From positions 8,047,001-8,111,000 of the forward strand of contig NZ_CP012382.1 in the NCBI RefSeq assembly GCF_001267885.1: a stretch of DNA of 64,000 nucleotides, in the 5' to 3' direction. Numbering within the stretch: position 1 is the first letter of the stretch; each line of letters opens with the position of its first letter. Shown piece by piece: positions 22,168 to 31,170 of this stretch. The translations under genes and the position numbers were made by a program. The notes beneath the pieces were generated by a model. That model made no database searches and had not been told where the DNA came from. It saw only the letters and a list, made by a program, of their open reading frames with translations. The DNA is from Streptomyces ambofaciens ATCC 23877 (GTDB taxonomy: Bacteria > Actinomycetota > Actinomycetes > Streptomycetales > Streptomycetaceae).

Positions 22168-22830
22168 TCAACCCAGGCCCAGGTCGAGGCGGCTGTTCAT
22201 GTCCAGCTCGAACCTGCCATACGGGTTCACACGCGTCCAGAACAGCGGCGACAGCGCCCGCCGGTCCGCATCGGTGAGCATGTCGGCCCACTTCGGGTCG
22301 GCGAGGACCTGCTGCATCAGCAGCGTGTTGACGTTGACGAGGGCGGACTGGAGCCGATGGAGGGCGAGCATGGACACGGCCTGGGACTCCTTGTCCTGCC
22401 AGGCCAGGTCGCCGTCCTTGCCGTAGAAGAGGTCTTTGTTCGCACTGTTCCAGTTCTCCACGACCTGCAAGCCCTCATGGATCTCCTGCCGCAGCTGGAC
22501 GTGGGCGAGGTAGTCGCAGACGAACGAGGTGCGCACCGCCCGCCCGAGTGCCTCGATCACCTGATAGGTGGGGTGCTTCGGCCCGCCGAGGGTGAAGCGG
22601 CGCAGGACCTGCTCGGCCTCCGCGGTGCCCAGGCGCAGGGTGGTGGTGTGCTTCACGATCTGGTCGTACTGCTGGCGGATCAGATCCCAGTTGATCGTCT
22701 TGGTGGACAGCACCGGCGCGAGGTTCGGCCAGTTCCCGTTCTCACCGGCCGCCGGCCGATACAGCTTCGCGGAGCCGATGTTCTTCAGCCTGGGCATGAG
22801 CTTGAAGTCGAGCGCCGACCAGTGCCTCGA
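22168..22830 (-). pseudogene. Tn3-family transposase, C-terminal fifth
   Basis: About 215 residues of the C-terminus of a Tn3-type transposase: [97 protein letters not shown] (with the last catalytic acid region) and [15 protein letters not shown]. The usual length is about 1000 residues; the first 780 are absent and no inverted repeat was found. The 238 bp between this fragment and the glycosyltransferase gene hold nothing recognisable. The fragment suggests the resistance cassette may have arrived with a Tn3-like element, which is inference. Confidence 0.82.
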
Positions 22831-22972
22831 CGTCTGCTTTGAGCTGGGCGAGCTCCTCCGCGTCGGTGGCCCGTAGTTCGTTCAGCCGGCGGATCCGCTC
22901 GCGAAGGCGCCGCTTGCTGTTCGGGATTCCCCCTCGGGCCGGAGAGGACCGGTCATTCGTCCCTGCGTTCAT
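22742..22972 (-). pseudogene. Coiled-coil fragment abutting the Tn3 remnant
   Basis: The frame encodes [20 protein letters not shown] then [14 protein letters not shown], a helical segment like the C-terminus of coiled-coil proteins encoded beside transposases or integrases. Downstream of about 22840 the frame runs through the transposase fragment out of frame. There is no clear start and it overlaps the Tn3 remnant, so it is a scrap rather than a gene. Confidence 0.3.
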
Positions 22973-23220
22973 CTGCGGCTGCTGCGCTCATGAGATTCTC
23001 CCGCGACGGCCGCGTCAAACCGCGGATAGCCGTCCTTAGACGCGACGGCTTCCGGTGTCTCGCATACGGCACCGTAGACGACCTCACCATCGGTCACGTA
23101 CAGCACCAGTCGGCAGGCGGTCGGCACGGCATAGTGCTGGTCACGCAGCAATCCAGGGGTGGACCGTCCTGTCGCGGCGCAGGTTGCATGTTCTCGTCGG
23201 ATATTGAGTGGTGTCGCCAT
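22969..23220 (-). CDS. Small hypothetical protein, possibly coupled to DoxX
   Basis: 83 residues from ATG 23220. The stop of the DoxX gene and this ATG share a base (TGATG), which suggests translational coupling; there is no separate Shine-Dalgarno. The middle YAVPTACRLVLYVTDGEVVY and CETPEAVASKDGYPRF look globular, but I do not recognise a family. It could be chance coding. Confidence 0.35.
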   Translation of the reverse strand: MATPLNIRREHATCAATGRSTPGLLRDQHYAVPTACRLVLYVTDGEVVYGAVCETPEAVASKDGYPRFDAAVAGESHERSSRR

Positions 23221-23585
23221 CAGGAGGCCACGGCCAGGGCCAGCGAGGCGACCGCGGTGGCGAGGTAGAAGCCGGGAAACGCGAGGTTGTAGAGCACGCG
23301 AGCGCGCAGGTGGAAGGTGAGCGCACCCAGGTAGAGCAGGACGAGACCGCAGGCCGCGGCGACGCCCAGGGGACGCAGTGCGGCGTTGAAGAGGCTGAGG
23401 AGGAGGCCCGCCGCACCAGCCAGCTTGAGGGTGGCCAGCCGGGGGAGCCAGGACCGGGGGACACCCACCTGCGCCGAGTTGGCGAGCACGAAGCGCGCCC
23501 CGGTGAGGTCGGCGGCGGCGATACCGACGTTGACGGCGGCGGTGAGCAGGGTGACGACGAGGAGCGCGAGGTGGGTACCGGTCAT
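23220..23585 (-). CDS. DoxX-family membrane protein
   Basis: 121 residues from Met at 23585 (MTGTHLALLVVTLLTAAVNV) with four predicted membrane helices. The DoxX pattern is GARFVLANSAQVGVPRSWLP, LATLKLAGAAGLLLSLFNAA, LGALTFHLRARVLYNLAFPG. Function of DoxX proteins is poorly known; some act in redox or sulfur stress complexes. It is divergent from a LysR gene starting 61 bp away, which is likely its regulator. Confidence 0.85.
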   Translation of the reverse strand: MTGTHLALLVVTLLTAAVNVGIAAADLTGARFVLANSAQVGVPRSWLPRLATLKLAGAAGLLLSLFNAALRPLGVAAACGLVLLYLGALTFHLRARVLYNLAFPGFYLATAVASLALAVAS

Positions 23586-23645
23586 GCGTCCAGGATTCGC
23601 AGGCATCTTGGCACCGTCCAATACCTGCTTCTATAACCTCGCCGC

Positions 23646-24518
23646 ATGGATGTGGACACGCGCTTGCTTCGGTACTTCGCCGCAGTGGTGGAGGAGGGCA
23701 GCCTGACGGGAGCCGCGAAGAGGCTGTTCGTCTCGCAACCGGCGCTGACCAAGCAGATCCGGCGCCTGGAGGACGATCTCGGGGTGCGGCTCTTCGTGCG
23801 TTCGCGGTCGGGGATGGCGGTGACCGAGGCCGGCCATGAACTCGCCTCGCGGGTGCCCGCACTGCTGGACGGATGGGAGGAGGCGGTGCAGGCGACCGGC
23901 CGGGCGGCGCGTGTGCTGCGCCTGGGCTTCCTGGACGCGGGCGCGGTGGGGACCGTCCACGAGGGGATCGCCGAGTTCCGCCGCGCACAGCCGGAGTGGC
24001 GGGTGGAACTGCGGCAGTTCGACTGGTCGGACCCGAGCGCCGGTCTGGCCCGTGGGGAGGTGGATGCCGCAGTGGTGCGTTTGCCGTTTCCGGGTCAGGA
24101 AGGCTTCGCAGTGCGGGAGTTGTTCGCTGAGGAACGTGGAGTACTGCTGCAAGCTCGGCATCCGCTGGCGAACAGCGAGACGGTGGAGTTCCGCGAGCTG
24201 TGGGACGAGCCGTTCGTCGCGGCCGGAGCCGAGACCGGAGCCTGGAGGGAACACTGGCTGGCGGCGAAGGAGCGCGACGAGCACCCCATCCGGGTCGGCG
24301 CCGTCACCAGCCGTCCCGACGAGTGGCTCGGAGCGGTGGCCGGCGGCTGCGTGGCGCTGGCCCCGGCGTCGGTGGCCCGTTTCTACTCTCACCCGGACGT
24401 GGTGTTCCGTGCGGTCCGCGGGGTCTCACCGAGCCGGGTGGGACTGGCCCGGCGTCGGCGGCGGATGCACGAGGCGGTGCTGAATGAGCTGCTCCAGGCC
24501 ATCACCGCGACGGCCTGA
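23646..24518 (+). CDS. LysR-family transcriptional regulator
   Basis: A 290-residue LysR protein. The N-terminal winged HTH is LRYFAAVVEEGSLTGAAKRL, FVSQPALTKQIRRLEDDLGV, RLFVRSRSGMAVTEAGHEL; the effector-binding domain spans about residues 90-290 (VLRLGFLDAGAVGTVHEGIA onward, GEVDAAVVRLPF). Length is normal. Divergent to DoxX, hence probably its regulator. The 175 bp after it hold nothing recognisable. Confidence 0.9.
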   Translation: MDVDTRLLRYFAAVVEEGSLTGAAKRLFVSQPALTKQIRRLEDDLGVRLFVRSRSGMAVTEAGHELASRVPALLDGWEEAVQATGRAARVLRLGFLDAGAVGTVHEGIAEFRRAQPEWRVELRQFDWSDPSAGLARGEVDAAVVRLPFPGQEGFAVRELFAEERGVLLQARHPLANSETVEFRELWDEPFVAAGAETGAWREHWLAAKERDEHPIRVGAVTSRPDEWLGAVAGGCVALAPASVARFYSHPDVVFRAVRGVSPSRVGLARRRRRMHEAVLNELLQAITATA

Positions 24519-24693
24519 GATCACGGCATGGCGGTCCGCCGACGCCACCGTCTCTCGTCGACGCTGGAGGACGTCACTGCGGACTTGCGCGCTGCGGCTG
24601 TGACCGAGCACCGTAGACGGCCTGGGTGGACAACCTCGATGCTCACCTTCAGGCGGGGAACGTCAGTGGTCCTGGGTGCGGGGGCGAGCCGCG

Positions 24694-25887
24694 TCACAGC
24701 AACGCAGCGATGCCCTCCGGGTTCTCTGGCAGTCCAGCCGCGCGGAACCACAGCCAGTTCCCGCGGATGCTGCCCGTCGCCTCGTCGGTTTCTATGAACG
24801 CCCGCAGCAGTGCGCGTTGGGCGGGGGTGAGCGAGCGGGTCGGGTCGTAGCCACCGGAGAAGGCTCTGAACAGGATAGGCCCGCGTTCGTGGTCGACGAT
24901 GGACCTGTGGCCCGCGGCCACCATGGCGATGGCCACCGGTGCCACCTCCTCGAACGATGCGGCCAGGTCGAGCGCGGAACGCAGTACCGTGAACCGGAAC
25001 CACCCGACGACCCCGTACAGCGGCTCGGGGAACCACCCGTCCGTCGTGCGGGGGTCCCGCAGCGCGTCGAGGAGCACGGCGAGAGCGCGGCGCCGATCGA
25101 CTCGGACGGGACCGAGCGCGGCACAGACCCGCACGGCCGGGTCGGGGTCGGCGAGCAGGTCGGAGGTGTCCATCCCCCACAGACTCAGCGCCCGCGCCAC
25201 GGCGGCTCGCTCACGCCGGCCCGTCATGGCGCCCAGCCGGGCCCGCAGCAGCGCGGCGGCGCGCGGTATCCGGTCGGCCAGGGCCGGGGCGCAGAGGAGT
25301 GGCACCGCGGCGCTGAGCGCGGTCTCACAGATGTGGGGGTCGGAGGAGGAAAGGAACGGCTCGACGGCGTCGTACAGGGCGGGCCGGATGTTCCGGCACG
25401 CTTGCAGTGCGGCGAGCTCGTCGGGGTCCCGCTGGCCTCGGGTGACCTCGTGCCAGGGCTGCCACTCCCAGTTGGCTCGGTCCCGCGCCGGGTCCTCCCC
25501 ATAGGCGGCCGACTCGGCCACTTGCCCCAGCCAGCCGAGCAGGGCGGCCCGCAGGGTGCGTGGCGGCCCGTCGTCCCACGGGAAGTGTCCCTCGTGCTCG
25601 GCGAGGCCCATGGGGTGGTCGAGGATCGCGGCGACGAACAGCGCCGCGGGCGCGGTGACCGTGTACAGAGAGCCCTGATGCAGCACGCCCATGTCCAACG
25701 TGGCCAACGCCCCGGACCGCACCTCGGCATCCTCGTCCAGAAGGGAGCACAGGGAGACGGGTATGTCCTCGCCGGAGCCGTAGGCGTGCCGGTGAGAAGC
25801 CCAGTCCGTCTCCCACAGCAGTGCTTGAGTCACTGCCGGCAACCCGCTCAGAATCCGCCTCATGCGGGCACTCTCGTTGTCCGTCAT
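24694..25887 (-). CDS. HEAT-repeat-like protein of unknown function
   Basis: 397 residues from ATG 25887 (MTDNESARMRRILSGLPAVT); the frame is open further upstream but without support. The protein is built of paired helices such as LLDEDAEVRSGALATLDMGV, CETALSAAVPLLCAPALADR and LLADPDPAVRVCAALGPVRV, typical of HEAT/armadillo scaffold proteins. Trp- and Asp-rich loops (HFPWDDGPPRTLRAALLGWL) occur. No catalytic motif or signal peptide. Intact by codon bias; role unknown. Confidence 0.75.
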   Translation of the reverse strand: MTDNESARMRRILSGLPAVTQALLWETDWASHRHAYGSGEDIPVSLCSLLDEDAEVRSGALATLDMGVLHQGSLYTVTAPAALFVAAILDHPMGLAEHEGHFPWDDGPPRTLRAALLGWLGQVAESAAYGEDPARDRANWEWQPWHEVTRGQRDPDELAALQACRNIRPALYDAVEPFLSSSDPHICETALSAAVPLLCAPALADRIPRAAALLRARLGAMTGRRERAAVARALSLWGMDTSDLLADPDPAVRVCAALGPVRVDRRRALAVLLDALRDPRTTDGWFPEPLYGVVGWFRFTVLRSALDLAASFEEVAPVAIAMVAAGHRSIVDHERGPILFRAFSGGYDPTRSLTPAQRALLRAFIETDEATGSIRGNWLWFRAAGLPENPEGIAALL

Positions 25888-26191
25888 ACCAGCACCCTGC
25901 CAGCACCCACCGACAACGCTCCCTCTCGGAAGCTCACGGGGCAGCACCAGTGCTCTACCGCAGCGGGCCATCCACCGCTCACAGGGGGCCAACCAGCCCG
26001 CTCAAGTGTGACTGGGTGGCGTAGTTGGCCCGGCTGGCCAAGTGCGCACTCAGTTTCGCGGTGGCAGTGTCAGAGGCCGTTCTCTTTCCGAATGCCGTGT
26101 GCGGATTCCGCTGGTCAGGCATGAGATTGCGGCTGTGGCGGGAGTCTCGACTCGTTGCTGATCGAGTCGGTGGGGGTGGCGGATGCCGTCG
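25888..26191. other. 300-bp intergenic region
   Basis: No gene. It should hold the promoters of the divergent HEAT-like gene and the coiled-coil gene. A CAGTTTCGCGGTGGCAGTG segment near 26050 has a weak repeat character; I make no claim for it. Confidence 0.3.
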
Positions 26192-26722
26192 ATGCGGGCG
26201 GTCCTGGAAACGCGGCGGAAGGCCGCTGCCGTGCGGGTGGATGAGCTCGAAGCCGAACTGAAGCGGGTGCGGGCAGACTTGGCGGATGCCGAGGAGGTTC
26301 TCAAGCTTCGGACGATCGGCCTCGAGCAGTATCTGGAAGCGCTCGCCGAGGAGGAACAGCCGGCCGAGACAGTCGTTGGCCCGTCGCCGAGGACGCCGGT
26401 GGGCCCGCGCCGTGCGGTGCCACATCGACAGGACGCGGCCGGGGTCGAAGACCTGTCGGTGGACTACCAGGCGGTGATGGCAGCCGCGGCCGAGGCCGGG
26501 AACGACGGGCTGGGTGCCCGGCGGGCGGCCGTGGTGCTTGGCTGGGACAGTGCCTCGGCCTCACGTGTCGAGGGTGCGAGAGCACGGCTGAAGAGGCTGG
26601 TGGAACGGGGCTGGCTGGTGGAGACGAAGCCCGGGAGGTTCACCCTGCCGTCAGCACTGCAGGCCGACGAGATCGTGCGGCCAGGCGGCGGCTCATCAGG
26701 GCGATCATCGACCAGCGGATGA
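26192..26722 (+). CDS. Coiled-coil/winged-helix-like protein, 3' end overlapped by IS5
   Basis: About 176 residues from ATG 26192 (MRAVLETRRKAAAVRVDELE), with a long coiled coil to residue 50, a Pro-rich linker, then a helical DNA-binding-like part (LGARRAAVVLGWDSASASRV, RLKRLVERGWLVETKPGRFT) resembling a winged helix. After GRFTLPS the sequence ALQADEIVRPGGGSSG comes from the end of the IS5 element, so the last codons were replaced by insertion. Proteins with this start are frequent in Streptomyces near transposons; function unknown. Confidence 0.6.
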   Translation: MRAVLETRRKAAAVRVDELEAELKRVRADLADAEEVLKLRTIGLEQYLEALAEEEQPAETVVGPSPRTPVGPRRAVPHRQDAAGVEDLSVDYQAVMAAAAEAGNDGLGARRAAVVLGWDSASASRVEGARARLKRLVERGWLVETKPGRFTLPSALQADEIVRPGGGSSGRSSTSG

Positions 26723-27446
26723 CGGCTTCGCTCGTGTCGGGGCGGCGTTCGTAGTCCCTGACCAGGCGGCGGCTGCGCAGAAACCACGCAAAGGACCGTT
26801 CGACGACCCAGCGGCGGGGAAGGGCCTGGAAGCCTCGAACATCTTCACTGCGGCGGACGATGTCGAGGACGAGGCCGAAGTGCTGGCTGGTCCAGTCGGT
26901 GAGGTGGCCGGTGTAGCCGCCATCGGCCCAGACCCGGGCCAGCCGCCGGAAGCGGCCGGCCGCCGCTGGCAGAAGGGACCGGGCGCCGTCCCGATCGGTC
27001 ACGGACGCCGGTGTGACCAGCACAGTCAGGAGAAGTCCGAGCGTGTCGGTGAGCAGGTGCCGCTTGCGACCGTTGATTTTCTTGCCCGCGTCGAAGCCCC
27101 GTGAGCCGAAGGTGACGGTGGCGTCCGCTTTCACCGACTGCGAGTCCACGATCCCCGCGCTCGGCTCGGCGCTGCGGCCTTCGCCGGCGCGGACGGCTTC
27201 CCGCAACCGGTCGTGCAGCTCGGTGACCAGTCCCGTGTCCCGCCAGCGGGCAAAGAAGGCGTAGACGCGCGGCCAGGGCGGGAAGTCCGCGGGCATTGCC
27301 CGCCACTTGATGCCGTTGTCGACGAGGTAGCGCACTGCGTCGATCATCTGCCGGTGGCAGTAGCCCTCCGGACGCCCGCCGCGGCCCGAAAGCCAGCCCG
27401 GCACCGGAAGAAGGTCCCTCACCACGGCCCACTCGGCATCGCTCAT
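26640..27446 (-). CDS. IS5-family transposase
   Basis: A 268-residue DDE transposase from ATG 27446 (MSDAEWAVVRDLLPVPGWLS). Typical IS5 group features: the DUF4096-like N-terminus, GIVDSQSVKADATVTFGSRG (first catalytic Asp), RRLARVWADGGYTGHLTDWT (second Asp) and PRRWVVERSFAWFLRSRRLV (catalytic Glu, Y/W-V-V-E-R-S-F). The frame is intact and may be active. The last residues beyond MSRRLAA run across the IS end into the neighbouring gene. I could not fix the inverted repeats by eye. Confidence 0.88.
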   Translation of the reverse strand: MSDAEWAVVRDLLPVPGWLSGRGGRPEGYCHRQMIDAVRYLVDNGIKWRAMPADFPPWPRVYAFFARWRDTGLVTELHDRLREAVRAGEGRSAEPSAGIVDSQSVKADATVTFGSRGFDAGKKINGRKRHLLTDTLGLLLTVLVTPASVTDRDGARSLLPAAAGRFRRLARVWADGGYTGHLTDWTSQHFGLVLDIVRRSEDVRGFQALPRRWVVERSFAWFLRSRRLVRDYERRPDTSEAVIRWSMIALMSRRLAARSRRPAVLTAG

Positions 27447-27975
27447 GTCCGAGCCGTATCGGGGCCGGCGCTGCGGCCGGTCGACTGCGTTCCCGAACCT
27501 GTGGGCGAGGCAGTCACACCCACGAGTGGACGAACTGGACTCGGCGACCACGACCACGCGACACTTCGACAACAGGGCCTCTTGCTTCTCGCTGGACTCG
27601 ACATCCGCGAGCTACCAAGAGGCCCTTCCTTCATGCACCCGCCCCGGACAACTCACCCGAACCAGGACCCCGTTCGAACCTGCCCGACCGCACGAGCGGA
27701 TAGAGAACAGGCAGTCAGGGCGCGGGCAAGCGCATCGCCGACGCGCTCCGAGTGATCCGGCAGGTGTCCCGTGGCCCAGCCGGTGGCCAGGTCCAAGAAG
27801 TCAGCAAGATCCTTTTCTGCGCCTGTCAGTGCCTTCGCGGGCGCACAGCCATTGTCGACCTCAGCCAGCTGCTCCGCCGCCCGCTCCGCACGGTGTCCTG
27901 GCGATGTGCTTGACCTCGAGTGGAGTAGAGGTCGCAGAGTGGGTGCCTTCTGCAGGCCTACCCAAAGGAACGGTT
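27447..27975. other. 530 bp holding the IS5 right end and a coding scrap
   Basis: Minus-strand sequence at 27700-27900 encodes AERAAEQLAEVDNGCAPAKA and LADFLDLATGWATGHLPDHS, which has coding character but no start or known family. It is probably a remnant disrupted by the IS5. The quinone oxidoreductase promoter must lie near 27900. Confidence 0.35.
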
Positions 27976-28956
27976 ATGCGTGCCGTTGTGCTGCACGAGT
28001 TCGGACCCGCTGCGAACCTCCGTTATGAGACTGTGCCCGATCCCGTGCCGGGCCCGGGCGAGGTTCGCCTCTTGGTGAAGGCCGCGGGGGTCCACCAGAT
28101 CGAGACGGCCATGCGGGAAGGGCTGGAGATCGGTCCGCCACTCCCCGTGCTTCCGGCGATCTTCGGGGCAGAGGTCGCCGGTGTCGTCGAGGCGGTCGGG
28201 CCGGCAGTGGACGATGCCTGGATCGGCGCCGACGTGGTGACCGCGCACGGCAGGCCCGGCGGCTACGCCGAACTCGCCGTAGCCGACGTGTCGTCCCTTC
28301 ATCGGATTCCGGCCGGACTACGGCACGAAGCCGCCGTGACCATGGTGGTCACCGGGGCCACGACCATGGGCCTGCTCGACATCGCAGAGCTCACCTCGGA
28401 CGACGTGGTCCTGGTCACCTCCGCGGCCGGTGGCATTGGCCGTCTGGTTGTCCAGTTCGCCGGCCGTCTCGGGGCCACGGTCATCGGAGCGGCGGGCGGA
28501 CCGGCCAAGACAGCGGCCGTGCGAGAGTTGGGAGCGGACGTCGCTGTCGACTACAACCTGCCGGACTGGGCGGGTGCCGTCCGCGACGCCCTGGGCGGGC
28601 GCGGCGTCACGGTCGTTCTGGACGGCGTCGAGGGCGACAAGGGACGGGCCGCCTTCGGGCTGCTGGCCCAGGGCGGGCGCTACATCACCATCGGCGCGGC
28701 TTCGCGGGAGGAGTTCCGTCCCGATGAGGCGGAACTGAAGGAGCGCGGGGTGCACTTCACCGACGCACTGGCCATCCTGCTGGAGGGCCAGGACGCGGCC
28801 GCAGACGAGGCCCGCGCGCTCACGGCAGCCGCCGACGGGAACCTGGTGCCGGCCTTCCAGGCGTTTCCCCTGTCGCAGGCCGCTGAGGCACACGCCGCTC
28901 TGGAGGCGAGGGCGACAACAGGCAAGGTCATCCTTGTCCCCGACGCACACGAGTGA
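27976..28956 (+). CDS. Zinc-independent quinone oxidoreductase (MDR family)
   Basis: A 326-residue medium-chain dehydrogenase/reductase of the zeta-crystallin/QOR type. ATG 27976 is preceded by AAAGGAA. MRAVVLHEFGPAANLRYETV begins the catalytic domain; the structural and catalytic Cys/His zinc ligands are absent, as in QORs. The Rossmann part has VVLVTSAAGGIGRLVVQFAG (AAGGIG NADPH loop). LVPAFQAFPLSQAAEAHAAL is the C-terminal return to the catalytic domain. Predicted to reduce quinones or enones with NADPH. Confidence 0.9.
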   Translation: MRAVVLHEFGPAANLRYETVPDPVPGPGEVRLLVKAAGVHQIETAMREGLEIGPPLPVLPAIFGAEVAGVVEAVGPAVDDAWIGADVVTAHGRPGGYAELAVADVSSLHRIPAGLRHEAAVTMVVTGATTMGLLDIAELTSDDVVLVTSAAGGIGRLVVQFAGRLGATVIGAAGGPAKTAAVRELGADVAVDYNLPDWAGAVRDALGGRGVTVVLDGVEGDKGRAAFGLLAQGGRYITIGAASREEFRPDEAELKERGVHFTDALAILLEGQDAAADEARALTAAADGNLVPAFQAFPLSQAAEAHAALEARATTGKVILVPDAHE

Positions 28957-29101
28957 GATACGGCCGGCGGTGGTCTGGCCGAAGCAGTGCATACGTGCGC
29001 TTGAGTACAACGTCGACAAGACTTCGTTTCTCTTAGAACTCCCAACGAAATGATCTTCGAGGAGGTTGGATCGTTCCGGGACTGATGATCCGGGGGTCGG
29101 G

Positions 29102-29400
29102 GTGGCTCGGCCGAAGCCGTGGAAGGTCGACGACGAGTCGCGGGCGGTGATCGAGCCGCTGTTGCCCAAGGTCGAGCGTCGGACCCGACACCCGGGACGC
29201 AAGCGGCATCCGGACCGGCTGGTGTTCCAGGGCATCCTGTTCGTCCTGCACACCGGGATCTCCTGGGAGTATCTGCCGCAGGAGCTTGGCTTCGGCTCCG
29301 GGATGACGCGCTGGCGCCGTCTGGCCGAGGGGGGCCGAGGCTGGCGTGTGGCCTCGACTGCACGAGGTCCTCCTCCATCTGCTGGCGACATCTGCGCTCA
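29102..29400 (+). pseudogene. IS5-family transposase, N-terminal remnant
   Basis: GTG 29102 begins ARPKPWKVDDESRAVIEPLL, then GRKRHPDRLVFQGILFVLHT and GISWEYLPQELGFGSGMTRW, the DUF4096 N-terminal domain of an IS5-type transposase that differs from the one at 26640. After RWRRLAE the continuation (WPRLHEVLLHLLATSAL) lies in another frame, then the homology ends at the HxlR gene. The catalytic domain is missing. Confidence 0.72.
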
Positions 29401-29414
29401 CGCTGTTGACCGGT

Positions 29415-29795
29415 TCAGCGAGTAGGAGGAGGGGACTGCGGGGCGGGAGTGCATGCCGCTTCCTGGGCTGCCATAACGTCATCGCCGTACTCGAAGGCCC
29501 AGGCGCCGACGGCGTCGATGGGCGCCAGCAAGGTCCGGCCCAGAGCGGTGAGTTGGTACTCGACCCGTGACGGTGCGTCGGGGTGTGCCTGCCGGTCGAC
29601 CAGTCCGTTGAACTGCAGCCGCCGCAGAGTCTCGGTGAGGACCTTGGAGCTGATGCCCCCGATCCGCTCCCGTAGGTCGACCGGGCGCCTGGGGCCGTCG
29701 CGCAGCGCCCAGAGCACCACGGCGTTCCAGGTGTTGGAGAGCAGGTCGAAGGCGAGGCGGGCGCGGCAGTCGGCGAGGAAGGCGTCGGTCGTCAC
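29415..29795 (-). CDS. HxlR-family transcriptional regulator
   Basis: A 126-residue winged-helix protein: LAFDLLSNTWNAVVLWALRD (family start), RRPVDLRERIGGISSKVLTE (HTH), TLRRLQFNGLVDRQAHPDAP and the wing RVEYQLTALGRTLLAPIDAV, GAWAFEY. This is the whole HxlR domain, lacking only the N-terminal Cys found in formaldehyde- or redox-sensing members. It is divergent from the oxidoreductase gene starting 75 bp away and probably controls it. Confidence 0.88.
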   Translation of the reverse strand: MTTDAFLADCRARLAFDLLSNTWNAVVLWALRDGPRRPVDLRERIGGISSKVLTETLRRLQFNGLVDRQAHPDAPSRVEYQLTALGRTLLAPIDAVGAWAFEYGDDVMAAQEAACTPAPQSPPPTR

Positions 29796-29869
29796 GTACC
29801 AAATGGTGCCCGAACCGCCCGCTAGCGTCGCTGTGAACGGTGGAACCAGGCAGGGAGAGGGAACGCGTG

Positions 29870-30553
29870 ATGAGAATCGGTGTACTGGGAACGGGCAACA
29901 TGGCCGACGCGCTCGCCACCCACTGGGTGCGGGCCGGGCACGAGGTGATCATCGGGGGACGGGACGCACACAGGGCGGAGCGGCTCGCGATGCGCATCGG
30001 AGGCAGCGCGAAGCCTGCCAGTCTGCGCGCGGCGGCCGAGTCCGGTCAGGTGGTGTTGGTCGCGCTGCCCTTCGGGGCAGGAGCAGACGTGGCACGGGAG
30101 CTGCGCGCGGCCCTGGAGGGCAAGGTGCTGCTCGACTGCTCCAACCCGGTCGGGCCGGGCTTCCGGCTGCTGACGGAAGGAGGACCCTCGGCCGCGCAGC
30201 AACTGGCAGCGGCGGCACCGGGGGCCCACGTGGTCAAGGCTTTCAACCTCTGCCACGAGGACGTGTGGCGCATGCGGCCGCCCGTCTTCGACGGGCGACC
30301 ACTGGCCGTGCCGGTCTGCGGGGATGACGAGACAGCCCTCGCGCGTGTACGCGAGTTGGTGCGAGACGTGGGCTGTGAACCCGTGGCTGGCGGCGGTATC
30401 GAACGGGCGGGACTCGTGGAAGCGACCGCCGCGCTGTTCATCGCGCTGTGGGTCGGCGAGGGAGCGGATGCCCAGGCGATCGCTCCTCCGCTGGCATACG
30501 CGGCCGGACCGAGCCACCAGGAATCGGAAGGCGACACGGGGGCTTTCCGTTAG
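29870..30553 (+). CDS. NADP(H):F420-type oxidoreductase
   Basis: About 227 residues; start ATG 29870 (GTG 29867 is also possible) with GGGAGAGG upstream. MRIGVLGTGNMADALATHWV is the dinucleotide-binding GxGxxA/G fold and GHEVIIGGRDAHRAERLA the NADP phosphate-binding segment. VVLVALPFGA, KVLLDCSNPVGPGF and VKAFNLCHEDV follow the F420-dependent NADP reductase family. Proteins of this group exchange hydride between NADPH and F420 or act as NADP-dependent reductases. Pairing with an HxlR gene suggests redox or electrophile control. Confidence 0.85.
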   Translation: MRIGVLGTGNMADALATHWVRAGHEVIIGGRDAHRAERLAMRIGGSAKPASLRAAAESGQVVLVALPFGAGADVARELRAALEGKVLLDCSNPVGPGFRLLTEGGPSAAQQLAAAAPGAHVVKAFNLCHEDVWRMRPPVFDGRPLAVPVCGDDETALARVRELVRDVGCEPVAGGGIERAGLVEATAALFIALWVGEGADAQAIAPPLAYAAGPSHQESEGDTGAFR

Positions 30554-30596
30554 GGATTCTCAGTGTCACCGGGTCGAGCCGTGCAGGGATACTGCT

Positions 30597-31096
30597 GTGG
30601 TGTTGTTGACGTGGATCGCTGAGGTGACGGACGAGCCTCTGGCGCTGGAGCCGACTGACCGGCGAGTGGAGTGGGAGACCAACACCTGGTCGCTGGGTAC
30701 GGTTGCCGAGGACAGGAGTTTCTTGTCCGTCGCCGAGGTGGTGGCTGCCTTCGAGCGGACCGCTGCTGCCATCCGGGAACGCATTCGCGATCGGGGCTTC
30801 TCCGGGGTGGCGACGTTCTACGTGTGGCACGACAAACAGGCAGGACAGCTCCGGTGCTCGACCGGTTCTGTGCCCCCGGATGCGTTGCCGTTCAGCGATA
30901 CCTACGTGGCTTCCGACGGCCTCGGTCCGGTCGTCGAGGGATTTCTGTCCGACAGCGAGCCAGGCTTCATCGCCTGGTCGGACCCGGACGACGCGCAGAG
31001 CCTCGCGTGGCGGATAGCTGGACCAACGACGAGGACACCATCTACTTCTACAACCCCTCCGGTGCCCGGGCCGACGTCCACAGCTACACCGAAGGC
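30597..31096 (+). pseudogene. Hypothetical gene, frameshifted at its 3' part
   Basis: From GTG 30597 the frame gives VVLLTWIAEVTDEPLALEPT, VEWETNTWSLGTVAEDRSFL, FERTAAAIRERIRDRGFSGV and ATFYVWHDKQAGQLRCS, a well-behaved protein of an unknown small Streptomyces family. At about 31015 (LAWRI) the natural continuation WTNDEDTIYFYNPSGARADV moves to another frame. The indel leaves a wrong tail of Thr/Pro-rich codons. What it did is unknown. Confidence 0.5.
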
Positions 31097-31165
31097 CGCA
31101 CCAGCGAACCCGGCGCCTGCCTGATCGACAGCCAGAGCATCAAAACCTCCGCCGAGAATCAAACG
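31097..31165 (+). mobile_element. Short IS transposase fragment
   Basis: GACLIDSQSIKTSAENQ matches the first catalytic Asp region (IDSQSIK/VDSQSVK) of IS5-type transposases. Only about 20 codons remain, in the frame of the tail of the preceding broken gene. No inverted repeat seen. Confidence 0.5.
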
Positions 31166-31170
31166 CTCAC

